A DNA stretch of 64,000 bases from Palleniella intestinalis (GTDB lineage Bacteria; Bacteroidota; Bacteroidia; Bacteroidales; Bacteroidaceae): positions 62,001 to 126,000 of the forward strand of contig NZ_JABKKG010000011.1 in NCBI RefSeq assembly GCF_013166595.1, given 5' to 3'. This document shows, one piece after another, positions 43,230 to 52,513 of this stretch. Below the pieces are notes generated by a model that was not told where the DNA came from, made no database searches, and was given only the letters and a program-made list of their open reading frames with translations. Within the stretch, counting starts at the first letter, position 1. Each line of letters begins with the position of its first letter. Both the position numbers and the translations under genes were made by a program.

Positions 43230-43829
43230 ATGGCAGAGACAAAGAAAATCAAGACCGCGCTGGTATCCGTATTCCACAAGGATGGACTTGACCAGTTGCT
43301 CGCAAAACTTAACGCAGAGGGAGTGAAGTTCCTCTCTACAGGTGGCACACAGACTTTCATCGAATCACTCGGATATGAGTGCCAGAAAGTGGAGGATGTC
43401 ACAACCTATCCTTCAATCCTTGGCGGCCGTGTGAAGACACTGCACCCGAAAATTTTCGGAGGCATCCTCGGACGCCGTGACAATGAGGGCGACCTGAAGC
43501 AGATGGAGCAGTATGAGATTCCTGAGATCGACCTCGTAATCGTCGACCTCTATCCTTTCGAGCAGACTGTGGCAAGCGGAGCATCACAGGCAGACATCAT
43601 CGAGAAAATCGACATCGGCGGCATATCACTCATCCGTGCTGGAGCGAAGAACTTCAAGGATGTTGTCATCATACCTTCAAAGGCTGAATATCAGGTGCTT
43701 CTTGACATCATCAACGAGCAGGGAGCGGAGACAACCATTGAGCAGCGCCGTATGTTTGCCACACGCGCTTTCGGTGTTTCTTCACACTACGACACAGCTA
43801 TCAACGGTTGGTTTGAAGCAACAAAATAA
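43230..43829 (+). CDS. purH: Stand-alone IMP cyclohydrolase domain of PurH
   Basis: The 199-residue protein is only the MGS-like N-terminal half of PurH: KTALVSVFHKDGLDQL, FLSTGGTQTFIESLG, GGRVKTLHPKIFGGIL and IEKIDIGGISLIRAGAKN are all present. The AICAR formyltransferase half, about 300 residues in standard PurH, is absent and the frame ends cleanly, so this is a single-domain enzyme catalysing the last ring closure to IMP. The transformylase must be encoded elsewhere. It precedes mreB by 67 bp. Confidence 0.9.
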   Translation: MAETKKIKTALVSVFHKDGLDQLLAKLNAEGVKFLSTGGTQTFIESLGYECQKVEDVTTYPSILGGRVKTLHPKIFGGILGRRDNEGDLKQMEQYEIPEIDLVIVDLYPFEQTVASGASQADIIEKIDIGGISLIRAGAKNFKDVVIIPSKAEYQVLLDIINEQGAETTIEQRRMFATRAFGVSSHYDTAINGWFEATK

Positions 43830-43896
43830 ACAAACAAAATACAGCAGGCAAATAAAAGTTTTGCCATGCTGTATGTAAAAAATTATCAGAAACACA

Positions 43897-44919
43897 ATGG
43901 GATTTTTCTCTTTTGTACAAGAAATAGCAATGGACCTTGGCACAGCCAACACCATCATAATCAGCGATGACAAGATTGTTGTTGATGAGCCTTCTGTCGT
44001 TGCGCTTGACCGCCATACAGACAAGATGATAGCTGTCGGCAAACAAGCCAAGATGATGTACGAAAAGACTCACGACAACATCAAGACTATCCGCCCGCTT
44101 CGTGACGGTGTCATTGCCGACTTCTCTGCCTGCGAGCAGATGATGCGTGGTCTTATCAAGATGGTTCATTCAGGAAGCAAGCTGTTCTCGCCTTCACTGC
44201 GCATGGTTATCGGCGTGCCGTCGGGAAGCACGGAAGTAGAGCTGCGTGCCGTACGCGACTCTGCCGAACATGCTGACGGCCGTGATGTCTACCTCATATT
44301 CGAGCCAATGGCGGCAGCAATCGGTATCGGCATAGATGTCGAGGCACCACAGGGAAACATGATTGTCGACATCGGCGGTGGCTCCACGGAGATTGCCGTA
44401 ATCTCGCTTGGCGGCATCGTTTCCAACAGTTCCATACGAACAGCCGGCGACGAACTGACATCCGACATTCAGGAGCACATGGCGCGCAAGCATAATGTCA
44501 AGGTTTCCGAGCGTATGGCTGAACGCATCAAGATACATGTCGGCTCTGCCCTCACCGAACTTGGCGACGAGGCTCCGGAGGACTATACTATCCACGGACC
44601 GGACCGCATAACAGCGCTGCCACTTGAAGTCAAGGTAAGCTACAAGGAGATTGCGGAATGTATCGACAAGACCATCGCAAAAATCGAGAATGCAGTCCTC
44701 ACCGCTCTGGAGAACACACCACCGGAACTGTATGCGGACATCGTGACCAACGGCATCTGGCTTACCGGTGGCGGTGCCATGCTCCTTGGTCTCAGCAAGC
44801 GTCTGGAAGACAAGTTCAAGATTCCGTTCCATATCGCTGACGACCCATTGCACTCTGTCGCAAAGGGCGCCGGCATAGCATTGAAGAATGTTGACCGCTT
44901 CTCATTCCTTATGCGATAG
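43897..44919 (+). CDS. mreB: Rod shape-determining protein MreB
   Basis: The 340-residue actin homologue forms filaments that steer side-wall synthesis. Phosphate loop 1 (MDLGTANTII), phosphate loop 2 (MIVDIGGGSTEIAVISLGG) and the adenosine motif TGGGAMLLGLSKRLE are intact. It is the first gene of an elongasome run: mreB, mreC, mreD, mrdA and rodA. Confidence 0.97.
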   Translation: MGFFSFVQEIAMDLGTANTIIISDDKIVVDEPSVVALDRHTDKMIAVGKQAKMMYEKTHDNIKTIRPLRDGVIADFSACEQMMRGLIKMVHSGSKLFSPSLRMVIGVPSGSTEVELRAVRDSAEHADGRDVYLIFEPMAAAIGIGIDVEAPQGNMIVDIGGGSTEIAVISLGGIVSNSSIRTAGDELTSDIQEHMARKHNVKVSERMAERIKIHVGSALTELGDEAPEDYTIHGPDRITALPLEVKVSYKEIAECIDKTIAKIENAVLTALENTPPELYADIVTNGIWLTGGGAMLLGLSKRLEDKFKIPFHIADDPLHSVAKGAGIALKNVDRFSFLMR

Positions 44920-45057
44920 TCATACATAACGAGACAGTCATACAGACAACTCATGCCAAACAGGCAAAGACAATACGTGCAGATGCCATGGGGAACAGCC
45001 ACAATCATTAATGGCGCGCCCAATGGCATTTGCACATTGCCTAAAAGTTTTTAATAT

Positions 45058-45921
45058 ATGCACAACTTATCAGAGTTCCTGCAGAAATATCACCATTGGT
45101 TCATATTTCTGCTGCTGGAAGTGGTGTCAATGGTTCTGCTGTTCCAATTCAATGGTTATCAAGGCAGTGTATGGTTCACCTCAGCGAATGCCGTATCCGG
45201 AAAAGTGTACGAAGCAAACGCTGCGGTGAACCAATTCTTCTCATTGGCAAAAGTCAACGAGCAGCTGACACAACGCAATGTATTCCTTGAACAACGAATA
45301 CAGCAACTGTCAGAACAACTGGAAAAAGCGACAGGTGACACCACAATCGCATCAAAGCCCATAATGACAGCCATTGCCGGCAACCGGATTATTCCGGCAC
45401 GGGTCATCAGCAATTCCATCGACAAGCAGGACAATTTCATAACACTCGACAAAGGTGCTGCCGACGGCATAAAGCCTGACATGGGCGTTGTCGGTGGCAC
45501 GGGAATCGTCGGCATTGTCTATCAGACCTCAAGGAACTACAGCATTGTCATCCCTGTCTTGTCCAGCCACTCACGCATAAGCTGCACGATTCAGGGACGA
45601 GGCTATTTCGGCTATCTGCATTGGGACGGCAAGTCGCCACGCCACGCATACGTTGACGATATACCACGCCATGCACATTTCAGGCTCTATGACAAGATTG
45701 TCACTTCAGGCTACAGCTCAGTATTCCCACCGGGAATCCTTATAGGAAAAATCATACATGTCTACAACTCACCTGACGGTCTGTCATACCGTTGCATGGT
45801 TGAGCTGTCAACAGATTTCGGCAATCTGCGCAATGTCTGTGTCGTAGACGACAAAATCATGCGGGAAAGACTGGAGGTGCAGCGTGCTGCCGAGGATTCA
45901 ATAAAGAACAAAAAAGAATAG
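45058..45921 (+). CDS. mreC: Rod shape-determining protein MreC
   Basis: The 287-residue protein has a single N-terminal membrane anchor (about 15-32), a coiled coil at about 60-90 (AAVNQFFSLAKVNEQLTQRN) and the beta domain with DKGAADGIKPDMGVVGGTGIVG and a C-terminal 'SSVFPPGILIGKI'. It links MreB to periplasmic peptidoglycan synthases. It precedes mreD by 2 bp. Confidence 0.95.
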   Translation: MHNLSEFLQKYHHWFIFLLLEVVSMVLLFQFNGYQGSVWFTSANAVSGKVYEANAAVNQFFSLAKVNEQLTQRNVFLEQRIQQLSEQLEKATGDTTIASKPIMTAIAGNRIIPARVISNSIDKQDNFITLDKGAADGIKPDMGVVGGTGIVGIVYQTSRNYSIVIPVLSSHSRISCTIQGRGYFGYLHWDGKSPRHAYVDDIPRHAHFRLYDKIVTSGYSSVFPPGILIGKIIHVYNSPDGLSYRCMVELSTDFGNLRNVCVVDDKIMRERLEVQRAAEDSIKNKKE

Positions 45922-45923
45922 CG

Positions 45924-46424
45924 ATGAGTATTGATTTTTTCAAAAGACTGGCACTACTGTCACTGCTGGTGCTCCTGCAAGCGTTGGTGCTTAACCATAT
46001 ACATGTATTCAGCTGCGCCACACCGCTATTATACATCCTGATTGTACTGCAGTTCAGCACAGCACAGCCACGGTGGAGCATACTCCTTTGGAGCTTCACC
46101 ACAGGACTGTTGATGGATATTTTCTCAAACACTCCCGGTGTTGCTGCGGCTTCAATGACCTTCATAGGATTCATACAGCCAAGTGTGCTCCGCATGTTCC
46201 TGTCAAAAGAAAAGATTGAAGAAGAGTGTTCCCCTTCATTGAAAGAACTCGGCTGGCTGAAATTTGTCTCCTACACCTTTATCCTGACATTCATCTACAG
46301 CCTTCTGTTCTGCACTCTGGAAGCCTTCTCTTTCTTCAACATCACCATTTGGGCAGAGGCTATCGGAGGAAGCACGGCCATAACACTGCTCATGCTTATC
46401 GCCGTAGAGAAGGTAAGGGAATAG
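45924..46424 (+). CDS. mreD: Rod shape-determining protein MreD
   Basis: The 166-residue protein has about five membrane helices and the Bacteroidota MreD pattern, with 'PLLYILIVLQF' and 'WSILLWSFTTGLLMDIFSNTPG'. It sits between mreC and mrdA and completes the MreBCD complex. Confidence 0.92.
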   Translation: MSIDFFKRLALLSLLVLLQALVLNHIHVFSCATPLLYILIVLQFSTAQPRWSILLWSFTTGLLMDIFSNTPGVAAASMTFIGFIQPSVLRMFLSKEKIEEECSPSLKELGWLKFVSYTFILTFIYSLLFCTLEAFSFFNITIWAEAIGGSTAITLLMLIAVEKVRE

Positions 46425-46466
46425 AAAAAGAACCATACATAGTAGAGATTACACTATATACCAAGA

Positions 46467-48317
46467 ATGGCAGACCACAGTCTTGACAACAGGAAATATG
46501 TTATTGGTGGCATAGCGACAGCTATTGTCACCATATATATCATACGCTTGTTCTTCCTGCAAATCATGAGCGATGACTACCGCAAAAGTGCGGACTCAAA
46601 CGCCTTCTTCAAGAAAATAGAATACCCGTCACGCGGCGTAATCACCGACCGTAACGGCAAACTGCTTGTCTACAACGAACCGTCATACGACCTCATGGTT
46701 GTCATGAACGAACAGAAAGGGCACATCGACACACTGGAGTTCTGCAATGTACTGGGCATAACGCCGGAATTCTACAAACGCAGAATGGCGGAGATAAAGG
46801 ACCGCAACAAGAATCCCGGATATTCACGGTTCACACAGCAATTGTTCATGTCCCAAATCTCGGAGCAGGAATTTGCCATCTTCCAAGAAAAGATGTTCCG
46901 CTTCCCTGGCTTCTATGTACAGAAACGTTCTGTAAGGCAATACCACTATCCTTATGCAGCCCATGTCCTTGGGGATGTGGCAGAAGTGTCACCGGCAGAC
47001 ATTGAGGGTGATGAGTACTATCAGGCAGGCGACTATATCGGCAAACTCGGCATTGAGCGTTATTACGAAAAGCAACTCCGCGGAGAGAAGGGAGTCCAGA
47101 TCCTCCTGCGTGATGCCCACGGAAGGATAAAAGGCAAATACAACAATGGTGAATACGACCGACGGCCGATACCGGGCAAAGACCTGACACTGAGTCTTGA
47201 CATCAATCTGCAGGCACTCGGCGAAAGGCTCCTGGAAGGAAAAATCGGAAGCATCGTAGCCATAGAGCCTTCGACAGGAGAAGTCCTCTGCATGGTGTCT
47301 TCTCCGACTTACGACCCAAGGCAGATGGTTGGACGCAACCGTGGCAAGAACCACCTTGCACTGTCAAGGAACGTATGGAAGCCATTGCTCAACCGCTCCA
47401 TAATGGGACAATACCCTCCTGGCTCGACATTCAAGACATCACAGGCACTTACCTTCCTGACGGAGGGCATCATAACTCCTGGCACAAGTTTCCCATGCTA
47501 CCATGGCTTCTCTTTCAGAGGTCTTCATGTCGGCTGTCACGGCCATGGCAGTCCTCTGCCTCTCGTGCCGGCAATCTCCACTTCATGCAACGCATTCTTC
47601 TGCTGGGGACTGTACTACATGATAGGAAACAAGAAGAAATACAAGTCTGTACAGAACGCCATGAACACTTGGCGCGACTACATGGTCTCCATGGGCTTCG
47701 GCTACAAGCTCGGCATAGACCTTCCGGGCGAGAAAAGAGGCCTTATCCCAAACGCAGACTATTATGACAACGCCTACAAAGGCTCGTGGAACGGACTCAC
47801 CATTATCTCTATCTCTATCGGACAGGGCGAGGTGAACCTAACACCGCTCCAAATAGCAAACCTTGGGGCTACGATAGCCAACCGAGGATACTACATCACG
47901 CCGCACGTCGTTAAGCGTGTCAAAGGAGAACCTCTTGACACTGCCTACACCACGCGCCACTATACGAAAGCATCCCGTGCCGCCTACGACTATGTCGTTG
48001 CAGGAATGCGCTCGGCTGTCGAGAGGGGCACGTGCCGCGCAGCAAACAGAGCAGACTACCTTGTATGCGGCAAGACCGGTACTGCCCAGAACCACGGACA
48101 CGACCACTCTATCTTCATGGGCTTCGCCCCCATGGACAATCCGAAAATAGCCATCAGCGTCTATGTCGAGAACGGTGGCTTCGGCGCCGACTACGGCGTG
48201 CCTATCGGCTCACTCATGATAGAGCAATACATGAACGGCAAACTTTCCGAAGCAAGCGAAGCACGCGCAAGAGACTTCCAAAGCAGAAGAATTGCCTACG
48301 GTTCGGGCAACAGATAG
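46467..48317 (+). CDS. mrdA: Penicillin-binding protein 2 (elongasome transpeptidase)
   Basis: The 616-residue class B enzyme has one N-terminal membrane helix, the PBP dimerisation domain starting at FKKIEYPSRGVITDRNGKLL, and the transpeptidase motifs: PPGSTFKT with the active-site Ser near residue 319, the SCN triad (STSCNAFFC) near 373 and KTGTAQNHG near 536. It crosslinks side-wall peptidoglycan and pairs with RodA, encoded 60 bp downstream. Confidence 0.96.
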   Translation: MADHSLDNRKYVIGGIATAIVTIYIIRLFFLQIMSDDYRKSADSNAFFKKIEYPSRGVITDRNGKLLVYNEPSYDLMVVMNEQKGHIDTLEFCNVLGITPEFYKRRMAEIKDRNKNPGYSRFTQQLFMSQISEQEFAIFQEKMFRFPGFYVQKRSVRQYHYPYAAHVLGDVAEVSPADIEGDEYYQAGDYIGKLGIERYYEKQLRGEKGVQILLRDAHGRIKGKYNNGEYDRRPIPGKDLTLSLDINLQALGERLLEGKIGSIVAIEPSTGEVLCMVSSPTYDPRQMVGRNRGKNHLALSRNVWKPLLNRSIMGQYPPGSTFKTSQALTFLTEGIITPGTSFPCYHGFSFRGLHVGCHGHGSPLPLVPAISTSCNAFFCWGLYYMIGNKKKYKSVQNAMNTWRDYMVSMGFGYKLGIDLPGEKRGLIPNADYYDNAYKGSWNGLTIISISIGQGEVNLTPLQIANLGATIANRGYYITPHVVKRVKGEPLDTAYTTRHYTKASRAAYDYVVAGMRSAVERGTCRAANRADYLVCGKTGTAQNHGHDHSIFMGFAPMDNPKIAISVYVENGGFGADYGVPIGSLMIEQYMNGKLSEASEARARDFQSRRIAYGSGNR

Positions 48318-48377
48318 CAACACCACCACAAAACCAAAGAAACAGTAAGACAACAGACATATCAGCAAACTCTCAAC

Positions 48378-49841
48378 ATGAAAGAAGGAAACGGAAAAGG
48401 CATAATCGCATCACTCGACTGGTGGACAATAGGCATCTACCTCGCACTGCTGGCATTCGGATGGCTCAGCGTCTGCGGAGCAAGCTACTCCTTTGACGAT
48501 GCCGACATCTTCGACATCAGCTCACGCTCAGGAATGCAGATAGTATGGATTGCAACATCTATCTGCCTCGGCTTCGTAATCCTGATGATGGACGACCGCG
48601 GCTTTGACACCTTCGCCTTCATCGTCTACGGCGCGATGTTACTGCTGCTCTTCGCTACAATCTTTAACCCTCGCAACATAAAAGGCTCACACTCGTGGCT
48701 TGTGCTCGGGCCTCTTCGACTGCAACCTGCCGAATTCGCGAAATTTGCCACAGCACTTGCGATCTCGAAACTCATGTCAACATATGGCTTTAACATAAAG
48801 CGCAGCAAGGACTTCTTCCTCGCATGCGCCATAATAGTCACCCCGATGCTGCTCATCATCGGACAGCGCGAGACAGGCTCCGCCCTTGTCTATTCGGCAT
48901 TCTTCCTTATGCTCTACCGCGAAGGCATGCCGGGCTCGATACTGTTTACTGGTGTTGCGATGGTCATGTACTTCGTAATCGGCATAAGGTACGAAGAGAC
49001 AGAACTCCTCGGTATGCCGACATCGGCAGGCAAATATTTTGTCCTGCTGCTTGTACACGTGTTCACCATCATAATGGTACACGTCTATTGCAAGAACAAG
49101 GCACTTGTAGCCAACCTCTCAATAGTCGTCGGCACAGTGACAATAATAGCCACACTTTTCTCGAAATTCGTCATACCGTTTGACATCGTGTGGGTACAAC
49201 TGGCACTGACCGCCTATGTCTTCGGAGCACTGCTCTACGAAGGACTGAAAAGCAGGATAAAGAGCTACTTCCTCATACTGCTGTTCGCTCTCGGTTCGGT
49301 GACATTCTTCTATTCGTCGAGCTTTGTTCTCAACAAAGTCATGGAGCCTCACCAACGTGTGCGCATCAATGTCCTGCTCGGACTCGAGGAAGACCTCGCA
49401 GGCGCAGGATATAACGTCCACCAGGCGGAAATCGCCATAGGCTCAGGAGGATTGCAAGGCAAAGGATTCCTCAACGGTACACAGACAAAACTGAAATACG
49501 TCCCTGAACAGGACACGGACTTCATCTTCTGCACCGTCGGCGAAGAGGAAGGCTTTCTCGGGTCGGCAGGAGTGCTGGTGCTGTTCCTATGCCTCATACT
49601 CCGCCTTATCCACGTTGCTGAGCGGCAACCGTTCAAGTTCGGGCGCATCTATGGCTATTGCGTCATGAGCGTCTTCCTTTTCCACCTGTTCATCAACGTG
49701 GGAATGGTCTTGGGACTGACACCTGTCATCGGCATTCCGCTGCCATTCTTCTCCTACGGAGGCTCTTCCCTTTGGGGATTCACAATACTCCTGTTCATCT
49801 TCCTGAGGATAGATGCCGGAAGAAACTTGATAAGGATATAA
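48378..49841 (+). CDS. rodA: RodA, SEDS-family peptidoglycan glycosyltransferase
   Basis: The 487-residue membrane protein has about ten helices and SEDS signatures: SHSWLVLGPLRLQPAEFAKF, GYNVHQAEIAIGSGGLQGKGF, EQDTDFIFCTVGEEEGFLGS and the terminal PLPFFSYGGSSLWGF. It polymerises lipid II strands with PBP2. It is longer than E. coli RodA (370) because of an extended central membrane region, usual in this phylum. Confidence 0.95.
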   Translation: MKEGNGKGIIASLDWWTIGIYLALLAFGWLSVCGASYSFDDADIFDISSRSGMQIVWIATSICLGFVILMMDDRGFDTFAFIVYGAMLLLLFATIFNPRNIKGSHSWLVLGPLRLQPAEFAKFATALAISKLMSTYGFNIKRSKDFFLACAIIVTPMLLIIGQRETGSALVYSAFFLMLYREGMPGSILFTGVAMVMYFVIGIRYEETELLGMPTSAGKYFVLLLVHVFTIIMVHVYCKNKALVANLSIVVGTVTIIATLFSKFVIPFDIVWVQLALTAYVFGALLYEGLKSRIKSYFLILLFALGSVTFFYSSSFVLNKVMEPHQRVRINVLLGLEEDLAGAGYNVHQAEIAIGSGGLQGKGFLNGTQTKLKYVPEQDTDFIFCTVGEEEGFLGSAGVLVLFLCLILRLIHVAERQPFKFGRIYGYCVMSVFLFHLFINVGMVLGLTPVIGIPLPFFSYGGSSLWGFTILLFIFLRIDAGRNLIRI

Positions 49842-49893
49842 GGCAAACATACAGATATAAACCACAAAGCACCAACAAAAAAACATTATAATC

Positions 49894-51180
49894 ATGAACA
49901 TAACTCCCGTACTGCTGCTTACAGGCTACCTCGGAAGCGGCAAGACAACCCTGCTCAACAGGATTCTCTCAAACAAGAAAGGCATAAAGTTTGCAGTAAT
50001 CGTCAACGACATAGGAGAAGTGAACATCGATGCCGACCTCATACAGAAAGGCGGTGTCGTGGGACAACAGGACGACTCACTCGTGCCACTGCAGAACGGA
50101 TGCATCTGCTGCACACTGAAAATGGACCTTGTCGAACAGCTCCGCGACCTCATGAAGTCAAAGAAATTCGACTACATCGTCATCGAAGCCTCAGGCATCT
50201 GCGAACCGCAGCCTATCGCACAGACAATATGCTCAATCCCGATGATGGGCGAGGAATACACCACCGACGGCGAAGCGCGCCTTGACAGCATAGTAAGTGT
50301 GGTTGACGCACTGCGCCTGCGCGACGAGTTCGGAGGAGGACTTGACCTAACAAAGCAGAACATCGCCGAAGAGGACATCGAGAACCTCGTCATACAGCAG
50401 ATTGAGTTCTGCAACATCATCCTGCTTAACAAGGCAAGTGAGGTGACACCTCAGGAGCTTGGACGCATAAGCGAAATACTCCACACACTGCAGCCAAAGG
50501 CGCAAATCATCAACTGCGACTACTGCGATGTTGACCTTGACATGCTGCTCAACACAAACTCCTTTGACTTCAACACACTCGCCGCATCCCCGACATGGGT
50601 GCAGGAGGTTGAAAAGCATCTCGACGAAATGGAGGAGCACGAAGAAGAACACGAGCATCATCATCATAATGAGGAGCATCATCACCACCATCACCACGAT
50701 GAAGAGCACGAATGCCACCACCATGACCACGACCATGAGCACCATCATCACCACGGTGAAGGATGCACATGCGGCCACTGCCACCACAATGAAGAGACCG
50801 GCGAGGCTGAAGAATACGGCATCGGCACATTCGTCTACTATGCACGCGAACCTTTCTCTATCACGGAATTCGACCAGTTCGTGGCACGCAAATGGCCAAA
50901 ATCCGTCATCCGCGCAAAGGGCATCTGCTATTTCAATGACGAGCAGGACACATGCTATGTGTTTGAGCAGGCAGGAAAACAGGTATCGCTGCGCAACGCC
51001 GGACAGTGGTATGCCACAATGCCGGCAGACGAGCTGCGCACTTTCCTCGCCGACAACCCGGGAGTGAAGCGCGACTGGGACGACAGGTATGGCGACCGCA
51101 TGCAGAAACTTGTGTTCATCGGACAACACATGAACCGCAAGGAGATAACAGACATGCTTGATGCGTGTCTTGTAAAATAA
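49894..51180 (+). CDS. CobW/COG0523 GTPase with long histidine-rich metal-binding loop
   Basis: The 428-residue protein has P-loop GYLGSGKTTLLNRIL, the metal-binding motif GCICCTL near residues 69-75, and a CobW C-terminal domain. Between them, at about 245-305, is a stretch dense in His, Glu and Asp with a CxCGHC motif. COG0523 proteins are metal chaperone GTPases, many for zinc, and the His-rich loop suggests storage or delivery of zinc, nickel or cobalt. No zinc-uptake gene or Zur box is recognised beside it. The rodA gene ends 52 bp upstream, and a terminator follows. Confidence 0.9.
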   Translation: MNITPVLLLTGYLGSGKTTLLNRILSNKKGIKFAVIVNDIGEVNIDADLIQKGGVVGQQDDSLVPLQNGCICCTLKMDLVEQLRDLMKSKKFDYIVIEASGICEPQPIAQTICSIPMMGEEYTTDGEARLDSIVSVVDALRLRDEFGGGLDLTKQNIAEEDIENLVIQQIEFCNIILLNKASEVTPQELGRISEILHTLQPKAQIINCDYCDVDLDMLLNTNSFDFNTLAASPTWVQEVEKHLDEMEEHEEEHEHHHHNEEHHHHHHHDEEHECHHHDHDHEHHHHHGEGCTCGHCHHNEETGEAEEYGIGTFVYYAREPFSITEFDQFVARKWPKSVIRAKGICYFNDEQDTCYVFEQAGKQVSLRNAGQWYATMPADELRTFLADNPGVKRDWDDRYGDRMQKLVFIGQHMNRKEITDMLDACLVK

Positions 51181-51193
51181 CCTCATAAACAAT

Positions 51194-51228
51194 ATGCCTG
51201 CCCTACTCCAAGGACAGGCATTTGTTTG
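51194..51228 (+). terminator. Intrinsic terminator after the CobW gene
   Basis: ATGCCTG (51194-51200) pairs with CAGGCAT (51215-51221), with flanking CC/GG pairing in the loop side, followed by TTGTTTG. Confidence 0.6.
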
Positions 51229-51255
51229 TCAAAACACCACGAAAAAAACAGCGAA

Positions 51256-52074
51256 ATGGAATATTCCGAAAAAGAGATTTTCCACAGAGCGGAGCGTCTG
51301 CTTGGCTCTACGGCAATGGGACGCATACAAAGCGCGAAGGTAATAATCTTCGGTGTGGGCGGCGTTGGCTCATGGTGTGCCGAAAGCCTTGTGCGCTCGG
51401 GCATAAAGCACATGACCATTGTCGACCCTGACTGTGTCGCCACCACAAACATTAACCGACAGCTCATGGCAACCACAAAGACCGTTGGCAAAGCGAAGGT
51501 GGAGGTGCTCAAAGAAAGGCTTCTCGAAATAAGCCCCAATGCCGAGATTCTGCCATTGCAGACCGTGTACAGCAAAGAGACAATGCATGACTTCCACCTT
51601 GAGGATTACGACTACATCATCGACTGCATTGACTCCCTGAAGGACAAGATTCAGCTTATCCTCCACGCCACAAGCATCGAACGCACCGCCTCCACCATGC
51701 CCGACAGCACGGATGCGCCTGCCGGATGCAGCGACAAAAAGGATGACAACAATCCTGTCTTCTTCTCTTCCATGGGTGCTGCCTTGCGCATCGACCCGCT
51801 GAAAGTCAGGGTCACAGAATTCTGGAAAGTGAGGAACGACACACTCGGTGCCCTCCTCCGCAAGCGCATGCGCCAAAAGAAGATGCTGCCAAAACGCAAA
51901 TTCCAATGCGTCTACAGCGAGGAACTGCCGATGGAGAACCTCGGCTTTACGGACGAGACCTGCGACTATAAGGCGGTCATAAACGGCTCTCTCCACCACA
52001 TCACCGGAATCTTCGGCTTCACCCTCGCCGGACTTGTCATAACAGACATAAAATCAAAGATTTACGAAAGATAA
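51256..52074 (+). CDS. tcdA: tRNA threonylcarbamoyladenosine dehydratase TcdA
   Basis: From ATG 51256 the enzyme is 272 residues. It has the E1-like loop IFGVGGVGSWCAE, the DPDCVATTNINRQ motif and a C-terminal AGLVITDIKSKIYER close to E. coli TcdA/CsdL. It cyclises t6A to ct6A at tRNA position 37. A non-conserved insert of about 25 residues with many Asp and Lys (near 145-170, CSDKKDDNNP) separates the core strands. The frame from 51226 runs through the terminator and is not used. The ThiF protein at 4885 is a separate subfamily. Confidence 0.93.
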   Translation: MEYSEKEIFHRAERLLGSTAMGRIQSAKVIIFGVGGVGSWCAESLVRSGIKHMTIVDPDCVATTNINRQLMATTKTVGKAKVEVLKERLLEISPNAEILPLQTVYSKETMHDFHLEDYDYIIDCIDSLKDKIQLILHATSIERTASTMPDSTDAPAGCSDKKDDNNPVFFSSMGAALRIDPLKVRVTEFWKVRNDTLGALLRKRMRQKKMLPKRKFQCVYSEELPMENLGFTDETCDYKAVINGSLHHITGIFGFTLAGLVITDIKSKIYER

Positions 52075-52076
52075 CC

Positions 52077-52166
52077 TTTGACTGTCCAAACCGTAACCCT
52101 TTACCATGTGAAATGTAACCTTTCGCACGGTAAAGGGTTACCTTACGAAAACCGTTTTTTTAGCAT
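52077..52166. repeat. Dispersed repeat family A, copy 4
   Basis: It begins at the tcdA stop codon. GTAACCCTTTACC (52093-52105) and GGTAAAGGGTTAC (52129-52141) are a perfect 13-bp inverted repeat, with AAATGTAACCTTTCGC between them. The end is CCGTTTTTTTAGCATCC, as in copy 2. It may act as a terminator for tcdA. Confidence 0.65.
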
Positions 52167-52233
52167 CCGGAATGAGGAGTGCGGCGCAAGAAAACCTGCA
52201 CAACATTCGCAATCCTCATTCCGGGCTATTAGC

Positions 52234-52328
52234 AAGAAAATCTTCTGAATCCGCATAAATCCACATGAGAACCTCTTAGCACAGAGACAAAGAGCATGTG
52301 GATTTATGCGGATTCAGAAGATTTTCTT
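52234..52328. repeat. Inverted repeat family C, copy 3, 34-bp perfect arms
   Basis: Arms 52234-52267 and 52295-52328 are exact reverse complements around a 27-nt loop. The core word is TGAATCCGCATAAATCC. It abuts the family B element that starts at 52331. Confidence 0.75.
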
Positions 52329-52330
52329 AT

Positions 52331-52513
52331 ATTGCTGTCCGGTAAACATATACAACACATTATCATTCATCTGTTTCAGTTGTGACAAGCCCCTATCCTC
52401 GCATACAGCAACAGGATTTCGCTGTAAAGTGTGGCTCCGCCACATTTTATGAGAAACATTTCCTATGAAAATGTGATTTCACAACAACTTGTGGAGTTTT
52501 ACCGGACAGTAAT
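52331..52513. repeat. MITE-like dispersed repeat family B, copy 2
   Basis: This copy has clear terminal inverted repeats, ATTGCTGTCCGGTAAA (52331-52346) and TTTACCGGACAGTAAT (52498-52513), with one mismatch over 16 bp. The interior aligns with 7661-7842 and contains the palindrome GTGTGGCTCCGCCACA. No transposase or reading frame is present. The rest of the 574-bp gap before the SusD gene holds nothing else I can support. Confidence 0.7.

Noticed and set aside
50347-51192. A 281-codon open frame antisense to the CobW gene
   Set aside because: It is the mirror of the His-rich coding strand and gives a Val/Leu-rich product without family features.
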